Assembly (NCBI RefSeq): GCF_002022505.1
Contig: NZ_CP019781.1
Coordinates: 310,001-374,000, forward strand
Reading direction: 5' to 3'
Source of the DNA: Bartonella sp. WD16.2
GTDB lineage: Bacteria; Pseudomonadota; Alphaproteobacteria; Rhizobiales; Rhizobiaceae
DNA length: 64,000 nt
Below are positions 1 to 9,877 of this stretch, one piece after another. A program made the translations under genes and the position numbers. Every line of letters begins with the position of its first letter. Position 1 is the first letter of the stretch. Under the pieces are notes generated by a model that was not told the DNA's origin, ran no database searches, and was given only the letters and a program-made list of their open reading frames with translations.

Positions 1-2
1 CT

Positions 3-512
3 TTTTTTTCTGCAGCTATTGCGATGGTTGTTTTTCGAATTCTTCCAATGCGGGATTTGTACCATGCTTTAGATGGGCAAATATTGGTGTTATTAGCAAC
101 TCTTATTCCAGTAAGTGAAATATTGGAGAAAACAGGGTGTACGGATTTGATTGGTGGTTGGCTTAGCCAAATGGCTGTATTTTTACCACCATTTGGTGCA
201 TTAGCACTTATCTTGATTACAGCAATGCTGATAACACCATTTTTAAATAATGCAGCAACAGTGATGGTTATAGCACCAATCGCGTCAAGTTTTGCTCATT
301 CTCTTCATTATAAACCTGAGGCTTTTCTAATGGCTGTTGCGATAGGTGCTGGGTGTGATTTTCTTACACCTATTGGGCATCAATGTACTATGTTAGTAAT
401 GGGGCCTGGTGGTTATCGTTTTAGTGATTATGCACGTTTTGGTGCTCCGTTGGCAGTGTTGATAGCAATCGTTGCGGTTCCGATGTTAATGTGGGTTTGG
501 CCATTACAATAG
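3..512 (+). CDS. SLC13/DASS-type anion transporter, C-terminal part (5' end outside window)
   Basis: The reading frame is open from the first bases of the window (codons from base 3) to TAA at 510-512, so this is the C-terminal part of a gene that starts upstream. The internal ATG at 24 is probably not the true start. The visible ~169 residues are very hydrophobic, with about four membrane segments. They carry a helix break reading TPFLNNAATV and a later GAGCDFLTPIGHQ segment; paired Asn/Thr-Pro re-entrant motifs like these are typical of the SLC13/DASS (divalent anion:sodium symporter) and related ion-transporter superfamily. The likely role is uptake of a dicarboxylate, sulfate or similar anion across the inner membrane. 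The substrate cannot be inferred from this part, and the N-terminal half, including any TrkA-C domains, is not visible. Confidence 0.75.
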   Translation, partial: FFSAAIAMVVFRILPMRDLYHALDGQILVLLATLIPVSEILEKTGCTDLIGGWLSQMAVFLPPFGALALILITAMLITPFLNNAATVMVIAPIASSFAHSLHYKPEAFLMAVAIGAGCDFLTPIGHQCTMLVMGPGGYRFSDYARFGAPLAVLIAIVAVPMLMWVWPLQ

Positions 513-1521
513 AACGCTAGGAAAATCTTTAAATAGATTTTTTGCTGAAATGAAGATTAAGAGGAAAAGTTATGTTTACGCAGAGATATTGTTAGGATGG
601 GGAGATCTATGATAAAGCGCAAGCATTTCCTTGGTATTGTAGCAATGTTTGTCTATTTTTCTTCAGACATTCTTAGTTATGAAAAGCTGGGTATATATAT
701 TGATAAGGATTTTAATGAACATTTTATGTAATATTGGCAGAGATGAGGATGATGTTTGTTAGTTGAAAATTTAACGATTACATCATTTTATAGAGTTGTT
801 TCTCTGATTTGAGGCCATTGTAATTGACACTTGATGTATGAAAAAACTATTTTTATACGTTAATTTTTAATAATAGTTTTCTAATAGAAGCTATGAAAGA
901 TGTAGTGTAATAGTTGTTATTTTAAGGTTTTAAAAGTTATAATGTACACATAGAGTATAAGGTATTAATACAGCTAAACAAGCTACCTGAAAGATTGGAA
1001 TGTAATCTATGCGTGTTAAATATTAAGGTGATGTTGTTTAAATAAGTATATTGTTTTTGCATTGTTTTAACAAGTTTAATATTTGTTTTTCTTGTTTTTG
1101 TTATTTTATAAAATACAAGTAGATGGGATTTACAAGTTACGAAAACAATTGTTAGATGATTATCTGGGGGTATTTGGTTATTAGTATGTTTGTAGTTATC
1201 TAGTAGGTGATATTATAGACCAGATATTTCTCTTTTGTTGTGAGTTAGCAATAAGTTTACGTTAATGTGTAGCAGGGGTTAAAATGATTGAAAGTAACTT
1301 TACGCTTTTCAATAGGAGTGAGGTGCGTAAAAATTTCATGTCAAGCAAAAGATAATCGCAAAGATTTTAGTTCAACATAGTTATAAAAACAGTTGATAAG
1401 GATATATGTTAATTTTAAATCAATCAACTGACAAAATTTAAGATTTTTAATGGATAAAGCTCCATCTTTGTTCATGTATACGTAATAGTGTAGGAATTCA
1501 ATTCTTTCCAGGGTAGGGTGT
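513..1521. other. AT-rich intergenic stretch, about 1 kb
   Basis: This gap between the transporter tail and the YfgM-like gene has stops in all frames at short intervals. Apart from the 40-codon ORF at 609-731, I see no coding signal, tRNA or strong terminator. It may be the remains of a lost gene, but nothing recognisable is left. The last ~80 bases should contain the promoter for the gene at 1522. Confidence 0.6.
609..731 (+). CDS. Possible small ORF or gene relic with signal-like N-terminus (40 aa)
   Basis: An ATG at 609 is preceded by a good GGGGAG ribosome-binding site about 5 bases upstream. It opens a 40-codon frame ending in TAA at 729-731. The product starts MIKRKHFLGIVAMFVYF, that is a basic start followed by a hydrophobic stretch, as in a signal peptide or single membrane anchor; the polar tail contains YEKLG and DKDF. 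It could be a real small membrane or secreted peptide, or the 5' end of a secreted-protein gene that has decayed. I do not recognise a family. In AT-rich DNA such frames also occur by chance. Confidence 0.2.
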   Translation: MIKRKHFLGIVAMFVYFSSDILSYEKLGIYIDKDFNEHFM

Positions 1522-2193
1522 ATGTCGTACGATAGTTTTATTCGTGAAGTTAATGAAGAGCTTCATCAGGAAAAAGTTCGTGCTTTTTGGGGGCGTTATA
1601 GTTTCTTGATTATTGTTTCAGCTATTATTTTTGTACTAGCAATAGCTATTTATCAAATTTATCATTATGGGCAAATGAATAAAGCTAGCAAGATTGGTGA
1701 TGCATTTATAACAAGTCTTAATTTGTCGGATTCACTTCAGTTTGATGAAGCAATGAATCAATTGGAGAGTGTCAAAACGTCTGATTTTGGAGGGTATCCT
1801 TTTCTTGCTCGTTTACGTGAAGCTTCTTTGCTGATGCAGCAAGGCAATGCTGTTAAGTCAGTAGAGGTTTTTGATGCGGTTGCGGCTGATAAGAATGCAC
1901 CAGAGATATTACAAAGAGTTGCAAAAATTCGAGCGGCTTATATTTTAGTTGATATAGGCACATTCGATGATGTTAAAAAACGTGCCAAAGATATGGCAAA
2001 TGATATCGATCCTATGCGCATGTCTGCAAGAGAAGTTTTAGGTTTAGCTGCTTATAAAGCTAATAAGATAGATGATGCAATTTATTATTTTCAAAAAATT
2101 TCTGAAGAAAACATTCTAGGACTGAAAATAACTGATCGAGCAAAAATTATGCTTGAGCTTATTCAGTTTGAAAGAAAGGCAAATAAGGGGTAA
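1522..2193 (+). CDS. YfgM-like tetratricopeptide-repeat inner-membrane protein
   Basis: This 223-residue protein has a short cytoplasmic N-terminus (about 1-26), one membrane helix at about residues 27-47 ([17 protein letters not shown]), and a periplasmic helical domain with TPR-like repeats to the end. The layout matches the TPR_21/YfgM family, an ancillary subunit of the SecYEG translocon that works with periplasmic chaperones such as PpiD. The ATG at 1522 follows a GGTAGGGT ribosome-binding site. It lies immediately upstream of der, with only 4 bases between them, so the two are almost certainly co-transcribed. A YfgM-like gene next to der/engA is a common proteobacterial arrangement and supports the call. 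The family role is known mainly from E. coli; its function here is inferred. Confidence 0.75.
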   Translation: MSYDSFIREVNEELHQEKVRAFWGRYSFLIIVSAIIFVLAIAIYQIYHYGQMNKASKIGDAFITSLNLSDSLQFDEAMNQLESVKTSDFGGYPFLARLREASLLMQQGNAVKSVEVFDAVAADKNAPEILQRVAKIRAAYILVDIGTFDDVKKRAKDMANDIDPMRMSAREVLGLAAYKANKIDDAIYYFQKISEENILGLKITDRAKIMLELIQFERKANKG

Positions 2194-2197
2194 ATTA

Positions 2198-3607
2198 ATG
2201 AGCCTCACCATTGCTATAGTTGGTCGGCCCAATGTTGGGAAGTCAACATTATTTAATCGTTTGGTTGGGCAAAATTTAGCTTTGGTTGATAATAAGCCAG
2301 GTGTGACACGTGATCGGCGTATTCATGAGGCAAAACTTCAAGATTTACGTTTTAATGTGATTGATACAGCCGGTTTAGAAGATGCAAGTGATCAAACACT
2401 TGAAGGTCGTATGTTTTTTCAGACAAAGGCTGCTATTAAAGAAGCGGATCTTATCCTATTTGTACTTGATGCAAAGAGTGGGATAACACCAAGTGATTGC
2501 AGTTTTGCTTCATTGGTTCGTAAGTCAGGAAAACCGATTGTGCTTATTGTCAATAAATCTGAGTCAAAAATAGCAATAGAAGGGGGATATGAAGCATGGT
2601 CTTTAGGTTTAGGTGAGCCTTGCGCAATATCTGCTGAACATGGTTTGGGCTTTTCAGATCTTCGTGATGCAATTGTAGATGCTGTTGGTAAAGATAAAGC
2701 TTTTGAGCAAAGAAGAGAAGAAGAATGTTCTCTTGCACAGTCCGTGTCTTTGGATAATAATTTTAATGTTTTGGAAGAAAGAGACTTTATTTACGATGAA
2801 AGCAAACCTATTCGGATAGCGATTGCTGGTCGTCCCAATACAGGGAAATCAACACTGATCAATAATATGTTGGGGCAAGATCGTTTACTAACAGGGCCTG
2901 AAGCTGGTATTACGCGTGATTCTATTTCTGTAGATTGGGAATGGCGTGGTCGTTGTTTTAAACTCTTTGATACTGCGGGGTTGCGTCGAAAATTAAAAGT
3001 TCAAGAAAAGTTAGAAAAACTTTCTGTTGCAGACACTTTACGCGCAATCCGTTTCTCGGAGGTGGTGGTGATTGTTTTTGATGCAACTATGCCTTTTGAA
3101 AAGCAAGATTTACAAATTGCTGATCTCGTGATTCGTGAGGGGCGAGTTCCAATTATAGCTTTCAATAAGTGGGATCTTATTGAAAATTGCCAAGAAGTAT
3201 TAGCTGATTTACATGAAAAATGTGCCCGTCTTCTTCCTCAGGTTCGTGGTTTGAGAGTTGTCCCTTTATCAGGCCAGTATAGCAAAGGGATTGATAAACT
3301 TATGGAAAATGTCATGATGATTTATCGTGTGTGGAATCGTCGTATTCCCACAGGAAAACTTAATCGCTGGCTTGAAACTATAGTTGCACACCATCCACCT
3401 CCAGCAATTTCTGGGCGTCGACTTAAGATTAAATATATAACACAAATTAAGACGCGTCCCCCAGGGTTTATGATTTCTTGTTCACGATCAGATGCAATGT
3501 CTCAATCATATTTGCGTTATCTTTCTAATGGGTTGCGTGATACATTTGATATGCCAGGGGTACCCATCCGTTTGTTACTGCGAACATCTGATAATCCTTT
3601 TGTATGA
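2198..3607 (+). CDS. der: Ribosome biogenesis GTPase Der (EngA)
   Basis: Der is an essential GTPase with two tandem G domains that helps assemble the 50S ribosomal subunit. The 469-residue product shows the first P-loop GRPNVGKS at residues 9-16, then DTAGL and an NKSE version of the NKxD motif. The second G domain follows, with [13 protein letters not shown] and NKWD, and a C-terminal KH-like domain after about residue 360. An upstream extension to 2153 is open but overlaps the preceding gene. The ATG at 2198 is preferred because it follows AAGGGG by a normal distance and gives the family's usual [12 protein letters not shown] start. First-domain NKxE variants also occur in related alphaproteobacteria, so this is not a defect. 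Confidence 0.97.
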   Translation: MSLTIAIVGRPNVGKSTLFNRLVGQNLALVDNKPGVTRDRRIHEAKLQDLRFNVIDTAGLEDASDQTLEGRMFFQTKAAIKEADLILFVLDAKSGITPSDCSFASLVRKSGKPIVLIVNKSESKIAIEGGYEAWSLGLGEPCAISAEHGLGFSDLRDAIVDAVGKDKAFEQRREEECSLAQSVSLDNNFNVLEERDFIYDESKPIRIAIAGRPNTGKSTLINNMLGQDRLLTGPEAGITRDSISVDWEWRGRCFKLFDTAGLRRKLKVQEKLEKLSVADTLRAIRFSEVVVIVFDATMPFEKQDLQIADLVIREGRVPIIAFNKWDLIENCQEVLADLHEKCARLLPQVRGLRVVPLSGQYSKGIDKLMENVMMIYRVWNRRIPTGKLNRWLETIVAHHPPPAISGRRLKIKYITQIKTRPPGFMISCSRSDAMSQSYLRYLSNGLRDTFDMPGVPIRLLLRTSDNPFV

Positions 3608-4618
3608 TGGAAAAAAGTAACGATTTCTTTCATATTCTGAGTCATTTTAGATTTTTTAAAGGTTTAAAATAGGCATTTAATAATTCGCTTTTAAAGAAGT
3701 TTCACTTTGATTTGTTAAGTTTTTGAAACAAAAATGAATGTGTACAATAAATAAACAATAGTATTGTGTTTATTGTAATCAGAGATATGAAATATATTTT
3801 CGTTAAATGGTTAAAAATCAAAAATTTTGTAGCTATTACAATAGTTTTTCTCAGTGTTTTCTAAGGTCAGGTTTAATCGTTATAATAACAATTATATTCT
3901 TTGAAAGATTAATATTTTCCAAGGATATTAATGTTTGAGCTTTTTGTATTTTGATCAATTATGATTGTATTTGATGCATTAATTCTTGGTTATGCTCTTC
4001 TAGAAATGCTGTTTCTTTATTTTTGAGCAGTGTAATAAGGAGAGCTAAGACAGGAAAGATTAATCGTTTTTTTTACGCTGAAAATAAGTATTTTGTAGGC
4101 GGAAATGCTATGGCTTGTAATAACTTTTTAAATAAAAAAACAAATGTCACATTGAAGCTATTTATTTGAAGTGTACATAAAAAATACTAAAGAGCAAAAA
4201 ACGGTTGTATAGGGGTGTTTAGAATTTTATTATATATTATAAATATGAGCTAATTAGTTTGTATTGACGTATGGTGTCTAAAATATATACGAATTAAAAA
4301 AGATTCCAATGTGCAATTGTTCAATTGATTTCTAAAACTGCACAATAAAGACAAAATGTAGCTTTTAAAAATGGCACTACAAATGCAATAATTATTAGTT
4401 CTAAGATAGTTTTTATTATTTGATAGTTAAAATTGATAAAACTAGTATACTTATTATAGAGTGCATAATGTTAACCAGGAGTTGGTCGTATGATATATTT
4501 ATTGATAAAAATCCTTGTGATAGACGCTTTTGGATAGCTTGACGAATGAATTCAGTAACAATATGTTGCAAGCAGCTTTAGATGTATTTTGATTTTGCTT
4601 TTAATTAAGGAGCCAATT
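3608..4618. other. AT-rich intergenic stretch between der and atpI, about 1 kb
   Basis: No reading frame longer than a few dozen codons with a plausible ribosome-binding site is present on either strand, and no tRNA or strong hairpin is visible. The 3' part should contain the promoter of the atp operon, but no unambiguous -35/-10 pair stands out. Its length and base composition suggest decayed sequence. Confidence 0.55.
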
Positions 4619-5041
4619 ATGGCAAAGGGCGATAAACCCGTTGTGCCACAAAAGGAGGCTGAAGAGAAAAAGCAAAAAGATTCTTTTCATTTAGAGGATT
4701 TAGAATGGCGTAGTCAAAATTTGGGATTGGCTTTAATCAATAAGAAAGCATTAAAGAAACAGGATTTTAAAAGTGAGAACAGAGAGTCACAAAACAAGGT
4801 AGGGCATGCCGTTAAATTGTCGAGTGAATTTCTAGCAAGTGTTATTGTAGGTATTGTTTTAGGGTTGGGATTTGATAAACTAACAGGTTTGTTGCCATGG
4901 GGATTGATATTTTTTCTTTTTCTTGGATTTGCTTCTGGTATAATAAATATTCTTCGGTCTTTAGGGCATATTGCTCCTAGCCAATTAGGAAAAAATAGCG
5001 TATCGCATCAAAATAAAAGGGTCGATAAATTTAATAAATGA
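4619..5041 (+). CDS. atpI: ATP synthase protein I (AtpI)
   Basis: This is the first gene of the F0 cluster. The 140-residue product has a charged Lys/Glu-rich N-terminal half, then two membrane helices at about residues 75-115, typical of AtpI. AtpI is an accessory protein thought to help assemble the c-ring rather than a permanent enzyme subunit. The ATG at 4619 follows a strong TTAAGGAG ribosome-binding site; the possible earlier start at 4589 has none. atpB follows after 7 bases. Sequence is poorly conserved in this family, so position and topology carry much of the assignment. Confidence 0.85.
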   Translation: MAKGDKPVVPQKEAEEKKQKDSFHLEDLEWRSQNLGLALINKKALKKQDFKSENRESQNKVGHAVKLSSEFLASVIVGIVLGLGFDKLTGLLPWGLIFFLFLGFASGIINILRSLGHIAPSQLGKNSVSHQNKRVDKFNK

Positions 5042-5048
5042 GGTTAAA

Positions 5049-5807
5049 GTGACAGCGCACGCTCCAGATCCTATTCATCAGTTTGAAGTTTCACGGCTGA
5101 TTAATATTTTTATAGGGAATATGGATTTATCGTTTACGAATGTATCATTTTTTATAGTCGTTACGGTTGTTTTATCTTCAGTATTTCTTTTTCTTTCATC
5201 GTCAAGTCGTAGATTGGTTCCAACGCGTATGCAGTCTATTTCTGAAATGGCGTATGAATTTGTAGCATCAACTTTGCGTGAATCAGCTGGCGTGCAGGGA
5301 ATGCGTTTTTTCCCTTTGGTGTTTTCGTTATTTATTTTCATTTTGGTTGCTAATTTTATTGGTCTTTTCCCTTATTTTTATACTATTACTTCTCAGATTA
5401 TGATTACTTTTTCATTGGCGATGTTGGTTATCTTGACGGTGATTGGTTATGGTTTTTATAAACATGGGGTTTGTTTTTTAAAACTTTTTGTTCCTAGTGG
5501 TGTGCCGGTTATGATTTTGCCTTTAGTCACAATGATTGAGCTTATTTCTTTTTTGTCTCGTCCTATTAGTCTTTCACTTCGCCTTTTTGCTAATATGCTT
5601 GCGGGTCATATTACGCTTAAAGTATTTTCTGGTTTTATTGTCTCAATGGTTGGAGTAGGGATTGTAGGCATTGGTGGTTCTATTTTACCTCTCATTATGA
5701 CTGTAGCAATTACTGCTCTTGAATTTTTAGTAGCATTTCTACAAGCTTATGTTTTTACGGTTTTAACTTGTATGTATCTTAGTGATGCCATCCATCCAGG
5801 ACACTAA
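5049..5807 (+). CDS. atpB: F0 ATP synthase subunit a
   Basis: Subunit a forms the two half-channels that carry protons to the c-ring. The 252-residue product begins with a GTG start at 5049 ([14 protein letters not shown]), has five to six membrane helices, and carries the family signature around [12 protein letters not shown], including the essential Arg of the SLRLFAN helix. Position between atpI and atpE, spacing of 7 bases from atpI and normal length agree. No lesion is seen. Confidence 0.97.
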   Translation: MTAHAPDPIHQFEVSRLINIFIGNMDLSFTNVSFFIVVTVVLSSVFLFLSSSSRRLVPTRMQSISEMAYEFVASTLRESAGVQGMRFFPLVFSLFIFILVANFIGLFPYFYTITSQIMITFSLAMLVILTVIGYGFYKHGVCFLKLFVPSGVPVMILPLVTMIELISFLSRPISLSLRLFANMLAGHITLKVFSGFIVSMVGVGIVGIGGSILPLIMTVAITALEFLVAFLQAYVFTVLTCMYLSDAIHPGH

Positions 5808-5860
5808 TAAATGATGAACTTTCAGTCAAATAATGCAATTTTACTTCAAAGGAGAATAAT

Positions 5861-6091
5861 ATGGAATTAGCACTTGCAGCAAAATATATTGGCGCTGGTC
5901 TTGCCTGCTTTGGTATGGCTGGAACAGCGTTGGGGCTGGGAAATATTTTTGGTAGTTACCTTTCTGGTGCTTTACGTAATCCATCAGCAGCAGATAGTCA
6001 GTTTGGTCGTTTAGTCTTTGGTTTTGCTGTAACGGAAGCTTTGGGTATTTTTTCGTTGCTTATTGCTCTTTTGCTTCTTTTTGCAGTTTAA
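5861..6091 (+). CDS. atpE: F0 ATP synthase subunit c
   Basis: This 76-residue proteolipid forms two membrane helices joined by a polar loop (RNPSA). The second helix carries the proton-binding carboxylate in FAVTEALGIF. Multiple copies form the rotor ring. The ATG at 5861 follows a strong AAAGGAGAA ribosome-binding site, fitting the high expression this subunit needs. A 137-base spacer containing a small inverted repeat separates it from the b' gene. Confidence 0.97.
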   Translation: MELALAAKYIGAGLACFGMAGTALGLGNIFGSYLSGALRNPSAADSQFGRLVFGFAVTEALGIFSLLIALLLLFAV

Positions 6092-6108
6092 TCATATTTA
6101 AAGAGGTG

Positions 6109-6135
6109 TGTCTGTTTTTGTGCAGAGAGCAGACA
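6109..6135 (+). other. Small inverted repeat in the atpE to atpF2 spacer
   Basis: TGTCTG at 6109-6114 can pair with CAGACA at 6130-6135 around a 15-base loop. It lies just after atpE with no T-run, so it is unlikely to be a terminator. Hairpins after highly expressed c-subunit genes can help uneven expression within an atp operon. With only six base pairs, chance is possible. Confidence 0.25.
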
Positions 6136-6228
6136 TAGTCTTTACGGCTTTTTAGAAGGGAAGTGACTCAGTTATCATGGGTTCTAAATAAAGGGCCTAA
6201 AAGATGGTTGTTTGAAGGATAAAATAGG

Positions 6229-6804
6229 ATGCTTATTTCCAGTGCTTATGTACAAGCTGCTGAAATACCCATAGAACATATTGAGAATGCGGTAGAGCAC
6301 GCAAATCGCGTGTTTCCGCCTTTTGATTTTGTGCATTTTAGTTCTCATCTTTTTTGGTTGGCAATTTCTTTTGGTTTTTTTTATTTCTTCATTGCTCGGG
6401 TGATTGTGCCCCGTATCGGAAATGTCATTGAAACGCGTCGTGATCGAATTGCATCTGATTTAGATCAGGCTATGCGTATGAAGCAGGAAGCGGATACTGT
6501 AATTAAAGTTTATGAGAAAAAGCTAGCAGAGGCTCGTTTGCAGGCGCGCATTATAGTTCAAGATGCAAGAGATAAAATTAAAGAAAAGACTGATCGTGAA
6601 CGAAAAGAAATTGAAAAAAAATTAGAGAAAAAGCTAGCAACTACTGGAGATCAGATAGTAGAAATTCGAGATAAAGCTATGCAAAATGTTGGTTTAATTG
6701 CAGAGGAAGTAACTCGTGAAATTGTTAAGAAATTGCTTGGTATTGATGTAAGTGAAGAAGTTGTCAATTTGACTATTAAAGCTACGGGTTATAAGGAATC
6801 ATAA
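6229..6804 (+). CDS. atpF2: F0 ATP synthase subunit b' (second b-type stalk subunit)
   Basis: The 191-residue product has one membrane helix at about residues 44-64 ([19 protein letters not shown]) followed by a long charged coiled coil, as expected of a peripheral-stalk b subunit. Placement between atpE and a second, shorter b-like gene identifies it as b', the first of the b'/b pair found in alphaproteobacteria and photosynthetic lineages. It retains the [13 protein letters not shown] segment conserved in alphaproteobacterial b'. The N-terminal ~40 residues are variable. It ends 2 bases before atpF, so the two are translationally linked. Confidence 0.93.
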   Translation: MLISSAYVQAAEIPIEHIENAVEHANRVFPPFDFVHFSSHLFWLAISFGFFYFFIARVIVPRIGNVIETRRDRIASDLDQAMRMKQEADTVIKVYEKKLAEARLQARIIVQDARDKIKEKTDRERKEIEKKLEKKLATTGDQIVEIRDKAMQNVGLIAEEVTREIVKKLLGIDVSEEVVNLTIKATGYKES

Positions 6805-6806
6805 AG

Positions 6807-7301
6807 ATGACTGATACATTTTGGGCTTTTATTGGATTGGTTCTTTTTTTAGCGCTTTTAGTTTATTTTAAAATTCCAACTATGTTAGTAAGTAGTCTTG
6901 ATATGCGAACAAAGCGTATCACGGACGAACTTGATGAAGCTCTTCGTCTTCGTGAGGAAGCGCAGGAGATATTGGCTGAATGTCAGCGCAAATGTGTAGA
7001 AGCAGAAAAAAATGCTCAAGAAATTATTGCTGCTGCTAAGAATGAAGTTTCAGTTATTGTTGCTGAAGCTCGCGCAAAAACAGAAGAATATGTTAAAAAT
7101 CGTAAAAAAATGGTAGAGCAAAAAATTGCTCAAGCAGAAGCAGATGCAATTCGAGTTGTTTCTCTATCTGCTATTGATTTAGCAATTTCTTGCTCACGTA
7201 CGCTTATTAATAAGGAATTAGATTTTAAGGAATCTAAAGATCTTATTGAAAAATCTCTCACTAAAGAGTCTCTTTCCAAAATGAAAGAGTACCTTAATTA
7301 A
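6807..7301 (+). CDS. atpF: F0 ATP synthase subunit b
   Basis: This 164-residue subunit has a single N-terminal membrane helix (residues ~4-24) and a long Glu/Lys/Ala-rich coiled coil that forms half of the peripheral stalk with b'. It starts 2 bases after the b' stop codon and is the last gene of the operon: a strong terminator lies about 60 bases downstream. The F1 genes (atpHAGDC) are not nearby, consistent with the split F0/F1 arrangement of this bacterial class. Confidence 0.95.
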   Translation: MTDTFWAFIGLVLFLALLVYFKIPTMLVSSLDMRTKRITDELDEALRLREEAQEILAECQRKCVEAEKNAQEIIAAAKNEVSVIVAEARAKTEEYVKNRKKMVEQKIAQAEADAIRVVSLSAIDLAISCSRTLINKELDFKESKDLIEKSLTKESLSKMKEYLN

Positions 7302-7363
7302 TATTATTTGAAGAGTTGAAAGCGCTGGTCTTTTAAGAGCAAAGCTTTGGGAGAAATTGGTTT

Positions 7364-7391
7364 GCATAAACTTCCAAAAGTTTATGCTTTT
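7364..7391 (+). terminator. Rho-independent terminator of the atp (F0) operon
   Basis: A perfect 10-base-pair stem (7364-7373 with 7378-7387, GCATAAACTT pairing AAGTTTATGC) with a four-base loop CCAA is followed by TTTTATT. It lies 62 bases after the atpF stop codon. Confidence 0.85.
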
Positions 7392-7654
7392 ATTAATCAG
7401 AAAATTATCTGTTGAATGTGATTTTTATTTTTCGAGGTTGATCAGAAATTCCTGATTTTACCTATCTCGATTTATGTTTTCTAAACTTTTTTACCAATTT
7501 ATTAGAAAGTTTATATTCAATACTATTTTGAAATTATTTAAAGCACCATTGAAAGATAATTTATTACTTTTTTGAGCTATTCGATATAAAAAGCATTTTC
7601 AACAAATAACAAAAATTATTTTTATCATTTTTAAAATTGAAAAAACGTTAGATT
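7392..7654. other. Spacer between the atp terminator and the glyS 3' end
   Basis: This is the rest of a ~350-base gap between convergent operons. It is AT-rich, with no reading frame or clear second terminator for the minus-strand glyS transcript. Confidence 0.5.
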
Positions 7655-9877
7655 TTAGATTGTAAGCTTCGAGGAATCTATGACATTTTGTGTAATTAAG
7701 CGGATACGTTCAAGAAGAGCAAGACGATTAGCGCGAATAGCGGAATTTTTATCGTTTACTAATACTTTTTCAAAAAATGTATCAATAGGTTTTTTAAGTA
7801 GTACAAGGGCATTAAGTGCAAGTGATAAATTAGTTGCATTTATATGATCATGAACTTTTTTTTCTGCGTCAATGATTGCTTGATATAATTGCTTTTCTTC
7901 TGTTTCGATGAAAAGTTCAGGGTTAAGTGTGTTTATTGTTGTAATATCTTTAGAGGATTGATTTTCAAGAATATTTACGACACGTTTTACAGAAACTAAA
8001 AAATCGTTTCCATCATTTGTGTTGATAAAAACAATGAGTGATTCAATACAACGTGCAACTAACAAAAAATCATCAGCATCTTTGGTTAAAACTGCCTCAA
8101 TAGCATCATAACGAGCTCCTTCATCTTTGAGATAAATTTTTAAGCGTTCATGTAAAAATGACAAGAGATCTGATAAAATATCTTTTTTTGTCTCTGAAAG
8201 AGTATTTTGTTGTTGTGTAGCTTCTATTTTGGGGGAAATATATTTTATTTTTTGTTGTAAAAAAAGATCTACAGCTTGATAGAAGAGTGGCATAAGGTTA
8301 ATTTTCCAGTCATGTGAAAGCACAAGCTTTATGATTCCTAGTGCTGCTCGCCTTAATGCGTAAGGATCTTTTGAACTGGTTGGTTTTTCATTAATAAGCC
8401 AAAAACCAACAAGTGTGTCAATTTTGTCAGCTAATGCAACAGCTATAGCGATAGGTTCACGCGGGATGCGATCTGTTGGTCCTAGAGGTTTGTAGTGATC
8501 TTCGATTGCTTCAGCCACATGGGGATCTTCTCCTTGGAGAAGTGCGTATTTTCGCCCTATCAGCCCTTGTAATTCAGGAAATTCAGCGACAATTCCTGTT
8601 TGCAGATCAGCTTTTGCAAGTATTGCTGCACGTTTTGCCAATAGAGGATTTGCTTGCACTAAAGGTGCAATTTTTTGTGCTAAAGCAGCGATCCTTTCTA
8701 CCCTTGCACCTTGTGTCCCTAACTTGGCATGGAAGGTCACATTCAAATAATCTAGTTGTGCTATTCGCTGATCAAGAGGTTTATTTAAATCAAGATCAAA
8801 TTTTGCGGCAGAATCTTTCAAGTGTGTGATATCCGGTAAATCATGCTGATCTGTTTGCCAAAAATAAAATGCATCGGAAAGACGAGCGCGTACAACTTTG
8901 CTATTGCCCTTGGTAATTTCTTTACAACCATCATTTGCAAGAACATTGGAGATGAGGATAAAATGATTAGATAGTTTAATTTTTTCACCCTGTTTGCGAG
9001 TTACAAAGCACTTTTGATTAGCTCGGATAGTCAAACGGATAATTTCTGGAGGAATATCAAGAAAGGTCTTATCGAATTCGCCCATAAGGACGACAGGCCA
9101 TTCAACAAGTCCTGCGACTTCTTCTAAAAGAGCACTATCTTCAACAAGCTCTAAACCATTAGCAAAACAAAGATTTTGAGCATCTGCTAAAATAATATTT
9201 TTTCGTCTTTCTGTATCCAGAATAACTTTATGAGCTTCAAGCAGAGTGATATAGTCATCAAAACGGCGTATTTGGATAGGCTTTCCATCACTTAAGAAAC
9301 GATGACCATAGGTTAAATTATTACTTTTAAGAGAGCCAACTGTAAATGGAACGATGTGTGTTTCGCCAATTTCTGGTCCGAAAACACAAAGAATATTTTG
9401 TAAAGATCGGATCCATTTCAGAGCTCCAGTTTTGGCTGAATCTTGGCCCCAACGCATAGATTTTGGCCATGGGAAGTTACGAATAATATCAGGCAAAATA
9501 TCAGCAATAATTTCTTCTGCAGCTCGACCTTTTTTGGTGATTTTAGCGACATAAAAATCACCTTTTTTACTATCATGTACAATATGTGCTTCAGAAATAT
9601 TATTGAGACCAGTGGCACGCAAAAAACCATCAATCATATGCTGTGGTGATTTTATACTGGGGCCTCTGCGTTCCTCATGGGTATCTTGTGAGCTTGTAGA
9701 AAGACCACGTATATCTAACGTTAACCGACGGGGTGTCCAATATTCACAAGCAGCTTTATAAGTTAATCCTGCATGAATAAGTTGGTCAGTAACACATTTT
9801 TTAAGATCAAAAGCAGCTTTACGTTGCATGCGAGCAGGGATTTCTTCACTAAAGAGCTCAAGAAGAAGATTAGACAT
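7655..9877 (-). CDS. glyS: Glycyl-tRNA synthetase beta subunit
   Basis: The 740-residue product starts [17 protein letters not shown], the standard start of bacterial GlyRS beta chains. It continues through the GAD-like/HD-like and C-terminal anticodon-binding regions at normal family length. The beta subunit binds tRNA-Gly for the alpha2beta2 enzyme. Its start codon overlaps the glyQ stop codon (TAATG), giving translational coupling and matched expression of the two chains. No frameshift is seen. Confidence 0.97.
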   Translation of the reverse strand: MSNLLLELFSEEIPARMQRKAAFDLKKCVTDQLIHAGLTYKAACEYWTPRRLTLDIRGLSTSSQDTHEERRGPSIKSPQHMIDGFLRATGLNNISEAHIVHDSKKGDFYVAKITKKGRAAEEIIADILPDIIRNFPWPKSMRWGQDSAKTGALKWIRSLQNILCVFGPEIGETHIVPFTVGSLKSNNLTYGHRFLSDGKPIQIRRFDDYITLLEAHKVILDTERRKNIILADAQNLCFANGLELVEDSALLEEVAGLVEWPVVLMGEFDKTFLDIPPEIIRLTIRANQKCFVTRKQGEKIKLSNHFILISNVLANDGCKEITKGNSKVVRARLSDAFYFWQTDQHDLPDITHLKDSAAKFDLDLNKPLDQRIAQLDYLNVTFHAKLGTQGARVERIAALAQKIAPLVQANPLLAKRAAILAKADLQTGIVAEFPELQGLIGRKYALLQGEDPHVAEAIEDHYKPLGPTDRIPREPIAIAVALADKIDTLVGFWLINEKPTSSKDPYALRRAALGIIKLVLSHDWKINLMPLFYQAVDLFLQQKIKYISPKIEATQQQNTLSETKKDILSDLLSFLHERLKIYLKDEGARYDAIEAVLTKDADDFLLVARCIESLIVFINTNDGNDFLVSVKRVVNILENQSSKDITTINTLNPELFIETEEKQLYQAIIDAEKKVHDHINATNLSLALNALVLLKKPIDTFFEKVLVNDKNSAIRANRLALLERIRLITQNVIDSSKLTI

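Noticed and set aside
2153-2197. Extended N-terminus of Der
   Set aside because: It overlaps the upstream gene; the ATG at 2198 has the ribosome-binding site and gives the usual start.
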